NCBI RefSeq assembly: GCF_000471905.2 | Contig: NW_006499848.1 | Coordinates: forward strand, 4,230,567-4,294,566 | DNA length: 64,000 bases | Reading direction: 5' to 3' | From: Amborella trichopoda | Taxonomy: Eukaryota; Streptophyta; Magnoliopsida; Amborellales; Amborellaceae | In this document: in pieces, positions 22,364 through 33,752 of the stretch | Numbering within the stretch: the first letter of the stretch is position 1 | How the letters are laid out: every line of letters starts with the position of its first letter | Notes under the pieces: model-generated | Told to the model about the DNA's origin: nothing | The model's database searches: none | The model's input: the letters and a program-made list of their open reading frames with translations, nothing else | Program-made: the position numbers and the translations under genes

Positions 22364-22462
22364 ATTCTACGCGCGTGCGAGCAATCGCATGTGAATAATT
22401 GCGCTTCGCATTAACTTCGCTGCCGGCCAAATTGCTCGTGCGACAACCGCACGTGTTAGAAT
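22364..22462. repeat. Short foldback (about 99 bp)
   Basis: ATTCTACGCGCGTGCGAGC at the left and the complement of the right arm, ATTCTAACACGTGCGGTTG, share ends and CGTGCG words. Unusually CpG-rich for this neighbourhood. A tiny MITE is possible; no target duplication found. Confidence 0.5.
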
Positions 22463-22543
22463 GAGCGTGCCTTAAGTCGGCTTTTTTTTGTGGGCCTTTT
22501 TCTATGGACAGCGTAGATCCTCTTTCCTATCCGATTTTGAACC

Positions 22544-22623
22544 GTATACAATGGTGTAGGACCCGTCTATAAGATAGATCTATGTATACCATGGTTTAGG
22601 ACCCGTCTATAAAATAGATCTAT
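22544..22623. repeat. 40-bp tandem duplication
   Basis: GTATACAATGGTGTAGGACC at 22544 and GTATACCATGGTTTAGGACC at 22584, each continuing into CCGTCTATAA.ATAGATC. Confidence 0.9.
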
Positions 22624-22690
22624 GGCTCGCCTGCTCGCCGGTCCCGTATCCTACATTTGTGTTCAAAAAAAAATAACAAGAAAATTTATT

Positions 22691-23090
22691 GGGTGGGTGC
22701 GGTTTGTATAGGGCAGCCTAGGCTCTTAACAATCAAACTAGAGCCTACCTTCAATTATTGTCCAAAAATGTGGTTCAATATTGAAAATCTTTGTGATAGC
22801 CTCGAAATATATTTTCATATTTATTTATAAAGCTTAAAGCTTCAAAAATAACGTAGATCGATATATCTATGAAAACTTTAAAATTTAAAAAATTGACGAT
22901 CAAAGAATGTTTTACAAAATACACTATTTTCAAAACTTGCAATCCATTTTTTTTCTCGTATTCATACATCTTGATGTCGAGATGATCAATTTGAAGATAT
23001 TTGAGCATCAAAACAACCTCTTTTCGTGAAATTTTTGAGATAGGCTCAAATTTGACCGTTTAGAACCTCAACTCTATATAAACTTTTTCC
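22691..23090 (-). mobile_element. Family A MITE, copy 9 (400 bp)
   Basis: GGGTGGGTGCGGTTTGTATAG to CTATATAAACTTTTTCC. Flanks AAATTTATT (22682-22690) and TAACTTATT (23091-23099) match at 7 of 9. Confidence 0.75.
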
Positions 23091-23144
23091 TAACTTATTA
23101 TATTAATTATTTGAAGTGAACTATCTAATTTTTTTATAGAATAT

Positions 23145-23700
23145 GGAAGCATCCAAATCTTGGTTGGGTGAAGTTAAACTTCGATTAGGAATTTTATTGG
23201 AAACCGTGGGCCAATTGGGTGAGAGGACTTATGAGGATCAATGAAAGTAATGCTTTTTTTAAACATTACGAGTTAGTAGGGGTGGTGACTGCGAATGAAG
23301 CTTGAGCGTCGCCTTGTTCTTCAAAAGATTAAACAGGTGTTAACGATTTCAAAAACCAAATTTAGCGGAAGGGAATTTCATGCGTATTATTAAGTGGATA
23401 CAAAAAGAAGCTACATACCCATAGAGATTTCATAGTTTAATTTATGAAGTAATTGATTGTTGGTTGGAGAGAGAATGTAATTTTGACCATACAGATCGAG
23501 AAAGCAATATGGATGCAAATGGTTTAGCAAAGCTTAAGAGTTGATGGTAGTTATCTCTAAGTTTCTTTAATTAGGATTGTAGTTTTTTCTTCATATTTTT
23601 TGTATTAATTTCTTGTAATTGCGGCCATGGGGCTCTTATGATGGCGTAATATGTGGTTCTTTGGATGGAATAAAATGCTATTGATTTTTAAACAATAATT
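23145..23700 (+). mobile_element. L1-type LINE RNase H region and 3' end (relic)
   Basis: Frameshifted pieces read GLMRINESN, YELVGVVTANEA and, near the end, CNFDHTDRESNMDANGLAKL. These match the start, middle and end of the RNase H domain found at the C-terminus of plant L1-type LINEs. A 3' untranslated region follows up to an AATAAAATGC word at about 23668. No intact frame. Confidence 0.7.
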
Positions 23701-25384
23701 TAATTTTTATTTAAATTTTTAAATTTTTTAATACCTATAAAAAAACATCATTTTGGGTTAAAATTCATTATTTAATTTATCTCTTTCAAGTATTTCAATA
23801 AATTTCTCAAAATAGAAAAAATAAGAAATTTTTATATTCCCTTTTTGAGGGCTTGAAGGGGGGGTTTCCAAACCACCTGACCATTATTAAGCACTCGAGC
23901 TTAAGTACTTGTATTAATAAGGGATTGTCTACAAAAGAGACTATTTATCTTTTGTATAAAAAAGATGCAACCATTTCTAATCGTCAAATGTTAAATTAGA
24001 TAATTTGGGTTGAGTCATGAAGTTCAATAATTTTTTTTGAAGCTTTTGTATCTGTTCAATGATACTCTTACCCCCAACCTATTTTAAAATTTAAAGGACA
24101 TGAATGATTGTGATATTCTTGTAGACAAAATTAATAGTTTTTTTTTTTTTTTATAGACAATCTCTATTAATAATTATAACAATATCAAACCAACAAGAAT
24201 AAACTAGTGAATCGCTCACTTGTTTTTTCTCCGAATTTTTGAACATTGAATGAAGGGTTATATTATGGTACATGTAGGATAAAACTTTGATAATTCGCCT
24301 AGCTTCCTAAATTTTGGCAATTTCTTTTTCCCCATTCTTACTTTCTACCATGTGTAAGAGAAGCAAAATTCTCTCTAAACTTTGAAGAAAAAGTGTGTTC
24401 ATATAAAATTTTGAACAGTATTCCAATTTGCATGCAAGTATTTTCGTTTTCTGTATCTTTTATTTTTCCTTATAATTATCCATTTCTTATAATTTCCAGA
24501 CTTTTACCTTTCTCTTCAATGAAGATTTTATAGGGTTAGCTAGCTTGTAACATTTCCACCGAAATTTGAGAGCAAAACGATTGTGATTTTTTGTTTTTGT
24601 TTTTTGAAATTTAACATTGTGAATTAAATCTCCAAAATTTGCCAGTGGGCACAACACTTTTCGAGAGAGACAAGCTCAATAAAAAACCGAGATTTGAAGC
24701 CGCTCTCTTTCCTATTTAAGCACAAAAAACTCCATTTCCATGCAAATTTCATGGGAAAATGTAAAGAGTGATGGTGATTTATGAGAGAGAAAACTGTAAG
24801 TAATCATGTGTAATGGCATAATTATTGGATAAATTTGATACCTGGAACCCGTGGCTAATGAATGGGGTAAGGCCCATTTAAGCTAACACAATCATACTTA
24901 ACTCTTTAAACACTCCATGCGCGTCTTAACTATTAGAGAGAGACATATAATAATTAACAGTAGTAGAGAGAGATTGAGAATAATAATTAACAGTAATAGA
25001 GAGAGAGAGAGCTTATTATATGGTGAGGAAGAGGAGAGAGAGAGTTGTATTGTAGTGAGAGAGAGAGAGAGAGGGGAAGAGATTTAAATATAGAAAGAGG
25101 AGAGAGAATGCAGTTATTAGTATTATTGCAAAGGTTGAAAGGGTGAGGAATATCGTGTTCAAAGATCTTTTGAACGGTTGTGTCATAAATGGAAATAGGG
25201 GAGAGGCGCCGCCAGAAATCATTTGGATGTGGTGCCCTTTTAATGCCCTCATTCCTCTCTCTCCAATTCATCCACAAATTGCTGTCTTTTCATGGGTCAC
25301 TTCATTGGTTTTGAGAGGGAGAGAGATGAATGGAATTAAAAATAAATTTATAAAATAAAATATAAAAAAATATATAATAAAAAT
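23701..25384. other. Intergenic with (GA)n clusters
   Basis: AT-rich to about 24900, then repeated ATAATTAACAGTA words and GA runs (24920-25110). Open frames in 24987-25277 are Ser/Leu translations of the GA runs. No gene seen. Confidence 0.5.
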
Positions 25385-25560
25385 ATTTATATTGGACAGG
25401 GTGGTCACGATTAATCCCGATCATAGGACGTGAAATTGGATTATTACCTCTTACCAAACTCAAAATAAAAAAAATAATAATTTATTGACATCTAAACTAT
25501 CAAACTCCATATCAGAGCCTCAGTCAATTCATGTGAATTGTGATATTCATCAATAAGGCA
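25385..25560. mobile_element. Family D MITE-like repeat, copy 2
   Basis: GGTGGTCACGATTAATCC and GGACGTGAAATTGGATTA, followed by TCTAAACTATCAAACTCC, parallel the copy at 17565. Confidence 0.35.
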
Positions 25561-25639
25561 TTATGACTCGTGGATAAAGTCGATGGTTGGGTACCAAAAT
25601 TGAGCTCATCCAGCTATATTGAAAGATTCGAAATGCTGA

Positions 25640-26340
25640 ACTAGAAGACTTGAAAAGGTAAGTTGAGGAATTGACTCAGTGCTTGGCACAAAACTTAATA
25701 CTGATGTACTATGACGACGATAATGAGTCGAAATATGTCTTTGAGTACCCGTTCTATGCACACACTCTATGTCGGGAGCCCCATATTAGGGAGAATAGAT
25801 TATGTGATTTAATTAATCTGCATGATTTAAAGGAGAACGATGTTGATTTTGGCTTAGTTCCTATCGAAAATCAGCAAGTTGTAAATTGAGGTTTGCTCCC
25901 AATTTTTGATATGTACTTAGACGATGGATAAGATTTTGCCAAGAGATCCGATCTATGAAGATGATCAAGATTTTGTGGTTGAATTAATATTTGACGAAAA
26001 AAAAGATAGCCTCTAAGGTGAATCAATAGGTGAGGTTGGTTCAACCACTAAACCTAGTGCTCATTTCAGAGATGCACATGTGATGTGCCTTAAGGATTAG
26101 CCTAAGCAATTTCAGCAAATTTATACGGTTGAAGAGACTCTATCGACATATAACAGCTCTTTCCTCGAGGCCTTCTCATTTCAATGTACAATCGTTGTGT
26201 AGTGATTAGTGCAATGGCCCACGAGTCTTATGATTGTGTTTATAATGTTCAAGTTGAAAAGGGTTGCGAGGTTATTTAAAAATTGATCTTAACACAATTC
26301 AAATTCGAGAACCTTGAAGAATGATGCAAATCAAGAGACT
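25640..26340 (+). mobile_element. Gypsy-type LTR retrotransposon remnant (internal region)
   Basis: The frame at 25671-25889 reads YYDDDNESKYVFEYPFYAH and REPHIRENR, like the acidic 'NPF...' and REPRW-type stretch preceding the gag domain of plant Gypsy elements. Later broken frames are acidic. The end, AATTCGAGAACCTTGAAG followed by ATGATGCAAATCAAGAG, resembles the NSRT(N)...GENDA terminus of Gypsy polyproteins next to the 3' LTR. Protease, reverse transcriptase and integrase are missing, so a large internal deletion is likely. Confidence 0.5.
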
Positions 26341-26412
26341 GTTAAATCAATATTTTGTTTTGATTTATGGTCTGCTTGTAAGGTTATTTTTTTCAAAGAA
26401 ATATATTTATTT

Positions 26413-26600
26413 TGGGAGTTTGGATTATGATTTTTATTTTTGGGAAGGCTTTTAGGAGTTAGGGTTATGATTTTCATTTTTGGGAAGGCTTTTAGGAGTT
26501 AGGGTTATGATTTTCATCTTTGGGAAGGCTTTTAGGAGTTAGGGTTATGATTTTCATCTTTGGGAAGGCTTATCTTTAGATGAGAAGGCTTATCTTTAGA
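26413..26600. repeat. 40-bp tandem repeat, about 4 copies
   Basis: TGGGAAGGCT recurs at 26441, 26481, 26521 and 26561 at exact 40-bp steps, then TGAGAAGGCT at 26581 as a 20-bp half step. Unit: TTTTAGGAGTTAGGGTTATG plus ATTTTCATCTTTGGGAAGGC. Confidence 0.95.
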
Positions 26601-26829
26601 CAATTTGAAAAAGAATATATGATTATGTTGTTTTGGGATGGTTTGTCCTAGTGTGCGGTTTCAAGGAAGTTGTTTTAAAAGGAATAGGAGTTGGTCTTTG
26701 GATTAACGTGGATACAATTTTTTTTCTTTTAGCAAGTTTTTCCTTAGTGAAGGGGAAAATATGGAATACTTGTGGAAAGTTATCTTTTAAGAAAAGAAGT
26801 GAATATGATTCATCTTTTTTATAGGAAGG

Positions 26830-28081
26830 TAGGGTTGGCGGTGGACCCGTACCGGACCTGAGACCTTGTGGGTATACCCGAATCGGGTCCGGGTAGGGGT
26901 CCAACGGGTAGAGTCTAGGGCTAATAATGCATATAAACAAATTTTCGGGTATGGGTAATAGTGGACCCGTCCCATACCTGATCTAGACCCAATTGTTATA
27001 AGTTATTACGTATATATATTTAGGATTTTAGTATATTAAGATTAATAATTCATTATTCCATTAAAATCATATTATATACTTTAAAACATAATTATCTAAC
27101 TAAATTATAACCTAACTAAGTATAATTTAGCCCTAATTAAGCAAACTTAAACCATCATGTTTTAAGTTTTTTTTTTATGGCCAAACACTAAATCTCCAAT
27201 TCTGTAACCAAACGCAAACCCTACCTGCTCCTGCCTCTCTCTATTCGAAGCTTCGACCATAGAAAACCTAACCGGCTGAGTTTACCGTCTGTTCGATCTT
27301 CGGAGATTCGACCTTGGATTTGTATTTTCTCTCTATATCTTCCCATGCAGAACCCCAACTCTGTCTCTCTCTTCCCCTGAGGCCTGCCAAACCCTATTTC
27401 TCTTTCAAACTGGATCTTTGATAAGAAAAAATGGCAAGTTTTTATTTGATATCTTGATGCTCGGTGTAAGATCAACAAAAGTGACAAGTTTTTATTTGAT
27501 TTTCGTGCATTCTTTTTTTTGCATCTTGATGTTTGGTGGAAGATCAACAAAAATGACAAGTTTTTATTCGATTTTCGTGCTTTCTTTTTTTACATCATGA
27601 TGCTCGGTGAAAGATCAGCAAAAATAACAAGTTCTTATTTGATTGTCGTGATTTCATTTTTGCAACTTGATACTCAGTGGAAGATCAACAAAAATGGCAA
27701 GGTTTTATATGATTTTCATGCTTCTTTTTTTTATCTTGATGCTTAGTGGAAGATCAGCCAAAATGGAAAGTCTTTATTTGATTTTGTGCTTTCTTTTTTG
27801 GCATTTTAATGTAGTTTTTTTAAGAACTTAATCTCTGTGGAAGAAATTGCATTAAGGAAATTTGAGGGATTTTTACAAAATTATGCATTAAAATCGTAAT
27901 TTGGAGGATTTTTGCAAAATTATACATTAAAAATGGGATTTGCTCATTTTGTCCAGAGTACAGGTCCGGGTCCGGGTCCCGGGTCTTAATCCATATCTCA
28001 GGTACGGTACGGGTCCGGATTCTTTGGACCCATTGGGTACAAGTTCAAAAGTGGTCTGCGTCCCGCTGGACCCGACCTCTA
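26830..28081. mobile_element. hAT-type element, 1.25 kb, with perfect 8-bp duplication
   Basis: Flanked by TAGGAAGG at 26822-26829 and 28082-28089. Starts TAGGGTTGGCGGTGGACCCG; the right end is GCTGGACCCGACCTCTA. Both ends carry GGGTCCGGGTC-type tracts. Inside lie a GC-richer, leader-like segment (about 27190-27420) and a minisatellite. No transposase frame is recognisable, so it is a deletion derivative or has captured sequence. Confidence 0.8.
27436..27815. repeat. About 70-bp minisatellite inside the hAT element, about 5.5 copies
   Basis: AAGTTTTTATTTGAT-type starts at 27436, 27486, 27558, 27629, 27699 and 27768. Spacings 50, 72, 71, 70 and 69, so the first unit is internally deleted. Each holds AGATCAACAAAAATG. 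Confidence 0.9.
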
Positions 28082-28300
28082 TAGGAAGGGACCTCTAGGA
28101 GGTGGTCGTTGATAAGAGGAGGGGTACGTCCTAGTATTTGGTGGCTTTTTATTTTGGAATAAAGAAAAAAGATTTAATTTAGAGAGAAAGAAGAGCTACG
28201 TCTCTTATTTACTCTTGTTAGTGCGGGAGGAGGTCTCAGACTCCCCTCATCCATCTTTTTTCTTGCTCATTTTTATATTTCTCTCTCTAAAATATAGTCG

Positions 28301-28499
28301 ATTTGGCGGTTATTAACGGACGATAATTTTGAACTGCATCACGACTTACTAAATTTTAAATCCAAAATCCATCTTCTTTTGTTAATGTTAACTGCGAATT
28401 TTATTTAACATTAGTCAAAAATGATACATAGAGAGATATTTACAAATAATAAAGCAAGATCAAACTTAGGCCTTGGTAGGGTAACTAATCAAATATTGA
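28301..28499. other. Short spacer
   Basis: Nothing recognised. Confidence 0.4.
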
Positions 28500-28745
28500 A
28501 TCTCTTTGCGCATTTGTTATTTTCCACTCATCAGCCTCGGAGTTTCTCTTTATTAGTATCCACATACAAAAGCTTTTAAGCCTCAATTGCAGGCATGACC
28601 CATGTATGTGCTCCAATAGTTTTAGGCCTTCCTTCAATGCTTGCAATTCAGCCTTGTTCAAAAATTTGAAATAGTGGAATCCTACACTTAATCCAATATC
28701 CTTCTATTAAAAGATCATGGAAGGCGACTGCTTTTGAACAGGGTG
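28500..28745 (-). mobile_element. L1-type LINE RNase H fragment
   Basis: The minus strand reads NKAELQALKEGLKLLEHIH then LKSFCMWILI, like the NxAE.xALxxGL core and the following strand of LINE RNase H domains. Short and degenerate. Confidence 0.5.
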
Positions 28746-28969
28746 TGTTAACTTATGCATATAAACTCCATTTTATATTTTATTCCCTAGTTTCAAAGGG
28801 GTAATTCATCAAACATACTTAAGTAGTTCACTATTTGACATCTTATTCATTTCCTTTTGTCCTCTCTTTGAAAAGGCCATCAAGGTACACATGGCGTATA
28901 CATTATTTTTGGACCATTTCTCGATTTGTGTGTCATCCTTACGCATGCCTTACTTTTTTTTTTTTTCTT

Positions 28970-29165
28970 ATCCCTCAAATTTAAATATTAAAAAATAGTA
29001 TAGATCGGGCATATTTATAAACTTTTAAAAATCTTTAAAATTATTAGTCTAGATAATACATTACAAGGTGTACTATTTTCAAAACTGAAATCTATTTTTT
29101 TTTCATGTCCACACATCTTGAGGTCGAGATAATCGAATCGAGGGTTTTTAACATCAAAATATATA
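28970..29165 (-). mobile_element. Family A MITE fragment
   Basis: TAGATCGGGCATATTTATAA, ACATTACAAGGTGTACTATT, then CATCTTGAGGTCGAGATAAT: the family's inner half. The right end is missing. Confidence 0.45.
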
Positions 29166-29174
29166 TTTTATGAG

Positions 29175-29375
29175 AACACCTGTGGCTCAGAAGGTGAAGT
29201 AGTGATATATATTTTTTGAAACATAGATGAAGTAGTGATATATATTTTTTGAAACATGGGTGAACTAGTGATATATATTTTTTGAAACATAGGTGAACTA
29301 GTGATATATATTTTTTGAAACATAGATTAAGTAGTGATATACTGGTGTTCGAAGATGTCAATATCATCGTAGTTT
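29175..29375 (+). mobile_element. SINE-like head with internal tandem expansion
   Basis: TGTGGCTCAGAAGGTGAAG resembles a pol III A box and GGTGTTCGAAGATG a B box. Between them lie the 33-bp repeats of 29194-29345. With a single unit the two boxes would be at tRNA-like spacing. Inference from motifs only. Confidence 0.4.
29194..29345. repeat. 33-bp tandem repeat, about 4.6 copies
   Basis: Units at 29194, 29227, 29260, 29293 and 29326 at exact 33-bp steps (GTGAAGTAGTGATATATATT...). Confidence 0.95.
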
Positions 29376-29455
29376 AAATGGTGAAATATTATTATTTTAA
29401 AAAACCAATATATCATTGTTATTTTAAGTGTATATCGTTTTTACCTTTTTCCAAA

Positions 29456-29840
29456 GGAAAAAGTTTATATAAGGGTGAGGACATAAACAATCAAATTAAT
29501 GCGCTCCTCAAAAATTCATTAGAAGAGGTCTTTTCGATGCTCAAAAATCCTCGAATAGATCATCTCGACCTCAAAATGTATGGACATGAGAAAAATGGAT
29601 TTCAAGTATTAAAAATAGTGCATCATGTAATGCATTTTCTAAACCATTATTTTTTAAGATTTACTAGTGTTCATGACTGCTCCATCTACACTATTTTTGA
29701 AGATTTAATTTTAAATTAGATATGAGAATAAATTTTTATGCCATTACAAATTTTTAGCACTAAAGATATATTTTTCGTCACTATTCAAAGGTGCGCGTTA
29801 CTTTGGTTGTTTGGGGCCTCAGCCTCATACAAACCACACT
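29456..29840 (+). mobile_element. Family A MITE, copy 10 (385 bp)
   Basis: GGAAAAAGTTTATATAAGG to CTCATACAAACCACACT; flanks agree at 6 of 9. Inner marks CATCTCGACCTCAAAATG and TTGTTTGGGGCCTCAGCC present. Confidence 0.65.
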
Positions 29841-30741
29841 GTATCCTAAAAAGTACTTCCATTTTAGAAGCAAACTTGGGATCTACCTTGCCAACAATTT
29901 TCACATTAATTTGAAAGTAACACGAAAATCAGTATAGTAGATCTATTGAGGGTGGTTCCATAACTAAATGCACAATAACAAATAAAACAACCCACATACT
30001 TGTGATCTCCATGGGATTTTTCTCATATGATATATCCTTTGTTGAGACATGACTACTATAGTTGCATGGAAATACAAAAAGCGAAATTTTCTATAGCTCT
30101 GAGACTATATATAACTTGTATATATTCGGGTATTCCCAACTGTCCGATCTGAATGAATAGTTAGGAGAGCCTAGGTACAATGAAACAAAAGGAGGTTTTT
30201 GATCACTTGATAACTTTAAATACTGAAGTAAGACATATCACAAAAATCCAACCAAAAAGGTTGTCCTAACTCTAAAAAACCATCCATTTGATTATTTCAA
30301 CATCAAGATGTATAGGTATGATAAAAAAATGATTTCAACTTATAAAAATAGTTCATAATTATCTGGAAAATTAGATCTTTTTTGAAGCAGTTGACTTTGA
30401 TTTTCGTTGGGATCATGAAAAGAGGACAAGAAAATAGACCAATATGGAAAAAAAAGGAAAAAAAAGAGCCGAACAAGAGGCAAAAGAATTACATGGAAGT
30501 AACTATTAGCTAGCCCATATGTTAAAAGAATTTCTCTCTGTTTTCCACTCAAATGACGTATTATTTCCATCAGCTCGCTTGCCCAATTCCAAGGGATAGA
30601 TTGGGGTCCGGGCACTATCTTATAATATTGAAAGAGTCAACTTCTACGATCAATTGGAGAACAGTACTATCCACTTTTAGCATACAATGCTAAGGCTCAA
30701 AAATTCTTTTTCAATCGCTTGACACATTGCAGGTGGGTCCT
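29841..30741. other. Intergenic with a family A scrap
   Basis: 30220-30360 carries an internal family A piece (TTATTTCAACATCAAGATG). The 91-codon minus-strand frame at 30340 shows no motif. Confidence 0.4.
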
Positions 30742-30746
30742 TCAAT
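30742..30746. repeat. Copia target-site duplication, left (TCAAT)
   Basis: Identical to 38662-38666. The two define the insertion. Confidence 0.95.
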
Positions 30747-32229
30747 TGTTGGGTTTACGTGGCGTTTAAAAACTTTATGAGTGTGTAATGAAAAATATTT
30801 ACTATAGTGGAACATAAATTTAATGGGAGTGTGGTCCTTCGAAGACCACATTAAGTAAATGATATTTATGGATGACGGACTGTGTTTAACGATCTAAGCC
30901 AGTCGGTTGAAAAACCCAAGGTTCCTGGGAATAAAAAAATAAACTGAGAAAGGTTTTTGAGTGAGCCCTTGATGAGGTCGGAACTTATTCCCAGATGAGT
31001 GAGCCAAGGGACTGTGTGACCCTTGTGTGTGATGGTAGGCCTACAGAGACGGAGAGCCAAAACCTCATCCATGTTCCACTACACGGCATGCATATAGATA
31101 GATCGTTCGGGAAAGCTAGATATTCACCTTTGGGTGAAGCATATGCATGTGCGAGAGATACCCCTATGTACCTTGGAGCTGTGGTCGTATCAGGTCGTGG
31201 TGACCTTGACTTGTCTCTATGGGAGGACCTGTAATCCACAGATTGGGATTGTGACTCCTTGGCTCATCGACCAGACTTTGATGATCCGCTAATGATCACC
31301 TGCTTGGACTGTGGGTCATGGGAAATACTAGGTCGGTTCGATAAAGCAAGTGTGGTCTGTAGGCCACAGTTAAAAGTGAAGTACCCCGTGATCGTTGATT
31401 AAATTCCTGAACCATATGGATCCGCTTCCCATCATATTAATTTAATTGTTTTGATTTTATTATTAAATTATTTTAGATTTATTATTCGAATTTTGTAAAT
31501 CATTTGATATTTTATTTCTTATTTTTGAACTTATAAAACTGAAGTTATTAATTTACAAAGTTATAATATTTTAAAATTCATTTTGTTTAAATTTTAAAAT
31601 ATTTATTAAAAAAATACATGAGGGGCCATGTGCATATGGGCCCACCATGTGGGTATTAGGTGGGGCCCCACATACCATACATGGGTGGCACGCCCCACCC
31701 TTAGATACCTTATCTTGTTGATTTGTCTTCAAGTTTGTTAAATATGGTAATTACATCTTGTATCATGTGATCAAATGTTGATTAAGAAATATTGACCATA
31801 TCTTATCTTGATTATTGAAGGAATATCTTGACTTGATATTATTGAAATATTCTTATTGAAAATATGAGATGGAATGTGCAATTTATGCTATGCACTATAT
31901 CTTTAATGTACTTAATTTATATAAATATATTGATGGGAAAATGGTTTAAGGAAAGGGGAATAATAGTTCATGCACCTTCTATAATGTTGATGGCCCATTT
32001 ATGGAATGGATGACTCAGATCTCTCACCCCACAAGTCACTTTGATCAACGGTCCATATTCAATCTAAAAAAAGAGGCAAACTATGGGAAACCCTAAAGAA
32101 ACTAGACCTAAATTTCACTATAAATAGGGGTGCTCTCCCCCCATCTCAACACACCTCTCTCTCTCATAAACTCTCTCTTTCTCTTCCCTAGGGGGCACAC
32201 CACTCTCTCTCTACTATCTTATTTTCTCT

Positions 32230-32261
<32 letters not shown>

Positions 32262-32759
32262 CTAAAAGGGCCCTAGGGGGCACACCCCAACATAGAGAGC
32301 CTCTCTCTCTCTCATGATCTAATCTAAGGGTTAGGAAAAAATAGGGTTTGAGCTTAATTAATTTGGAGTTAGGGTTTCGTAGAGATTTAAGGGTGGTTAC
32401 CTAGTTTGGTCGAAATTAGCTTTCTCGGTTCGAGATTGAAGCTGGACCGCTGATCCCGCGCCATTGGATGTGGTGACTCGGTGTGGGATGTAAAAAGCCC
32501 CGTTGAGGTAATTTCCAGCATCTTTTCTTTTAATTGTTTGTTCTTTTATGTTATATTCTCAAGCATAGTATGAGGTTGTATGAATGGCATCAAGTAGTTG
32601 AGATTTATTTTATTGATATGTTATTTATTTTTTGGAATTTCTATTTTTTATAAAAAAACCATCTGCGAGTGATCTTGTTGCCAAAATTATAAGGGGTCAT
32701 TATTATTTAAAAAAAAAAATTGTATTTCCCCGGTAAAAATTACATAGGTCTTTCTTTCA
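30747..32759 (+). repeat. Copia 5' LTR (2013 bp)
   Basis: TGTTGGGTTTACGTGGC to AGGTCTTTCTTTCA, with TG/CA ends. CACTATAAATAGGGGTG at about 32117-32133 is a good TATA box, followed by CT-rich sequence expected in the R/U5 part. Confidence 0.95.
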
Positions 32760-32760
32760 T

Positions 32761-32772
32761 TGGTATCAGAGC
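32761..32772 (+). other. Primer-binding site
   Basis: TGGTATCAGAGC, complementary to the 3' end of initiator methionine tRNA, one base after the LTR: the usual site in plant Copia elements. Confidence 0.95.
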
Positions 32773-32831
32773 TAGTTTTACTTGATTGCCATTAGGAGTC
32801 TTTTCTTATTTTTGCTTGAGAATATAAAATA

Positions 32832-33752
32832 ATGGATGCTCGTACCTTCATCTCTGAAATCCTGAAAACCAAAAGGTTTGATGAGACCAACTTTGTTTCA
32901 TGGAAAAGAAAAATCAAATTTGTGCTCTATGAAAAAAACTTGAATGAGGTACTATTTGAGGACCGACCTCATCGTCTAACTGACGACTCATCTCAAATAA
33001 TCAAAGATGAATATGCCAACTGGAAGACGAGGAACTTGAGATGTAAGCACATTCCTTTATGTGCTATGACTTACTCGTATGCTTCTGAGTACGAGTCAAT
33101 CTATACTGCAAGTGAGATTTTTGATAAATTCAAAAGAGAGTATGTTAAACCCTCTCTCATGAAGCAAACTATAGCTATAAGAAGGTACACTGATTTAAAA
33201 ATGATAGAAGGTACCAAGTTTGCAGATCATGTGCACGTGTTTCGTGCGCTAGTTAGAGATTTGGAAGATACAGGGATGAAGCCCAATGAATCTATGCAAG
33301 TGATTCATTTAATGAATTCTCTTCCTAATTCATGAGAGACTTTCATATTTTCGATCTCTGCTAGAAGAAAGACACAAAAATTGGAGGAACTCATCACGAC
33401 CATCAAATCTGAAGAAGAAAGGAGGAGTTCAAGGCAAACCCCAAGGGATGCTGTGCATATGGTAAAATCTCAACCATCTTTTAAATTTAAGAAAGGAAAG
33501 GGAAGAAACACTTTTGACAAGAAAAGATATTTCAAAAGAAGAGATTTTGGAAATAAGGGAGCAAAGAGAGAGACTCGAACTTGTTTTATTTGCAAGAAGG
33601 TGGGTCACATAGCCAATAATTGTCGGTCCAACAAATCTGATGGAACTAACAAGGAATTGGCATGTGTGATTTTCGAGTCCATGCTAGCTGACCCCAAGGA
33701 AGCTTCTTGGTGTCTTGACTCGGAGGCGACGACTCATGTCACAAACACCTAG
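32832..33752 (+). pseudogene. Copia gag and protease (broken)
   Basis: Gag begins MDARTFISEILKTKRFDETN with the W-containing gag core (residues about 20-165). The frame stops at 33333-33335, where the family context (NSLPNS-x-ETF) suggests a former Trp codon, and resumes in the same frame. The zinc knuckle CFICKKVGHIANNC (near 33579-33620) matches CX2CX4HX4C. The protease site reads CLDSEATTH instead of the expected D-S-G, so the catalytic turn is damaged. A TAG follows at 33750. Confidence 0.9.

Larger units (their letters stand above)
26341..28300 (+). mobile_element. Probable Gypsy 3' LTR, split by a hAT element
   Basis: The sequence after the Gypsy end (26341-26829) and that after the hAT element (28082 to about 28300, with CTACGTCTCTTATTTACTC and CTCCCCTCATCC) would be continuous if 26830-28081 and one 8-bp repeat were removed. 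I could not find the matching 5' LTR, so the LTR call is inference. Confidence 0.4.

Noticed and set aside
29194..29345. CRISPR-like regular repeats
   Set aside because: Direct 33-bp tandem units without unique spacers in a plant nuclear sequence: an ordinary minisatellite.
29092..29367. 91-codon frame with CFKKYISL repeats
   Set aside because: It is a translation of the 33-bp tandem array; no upstream or downstream coding signal.
30985..31239. Open frames of 79-84 codons on both strands
   Set aside because: They lie within the Copia 5' LTR and recur, damaged, in the 3' LTR at 36945-37365.
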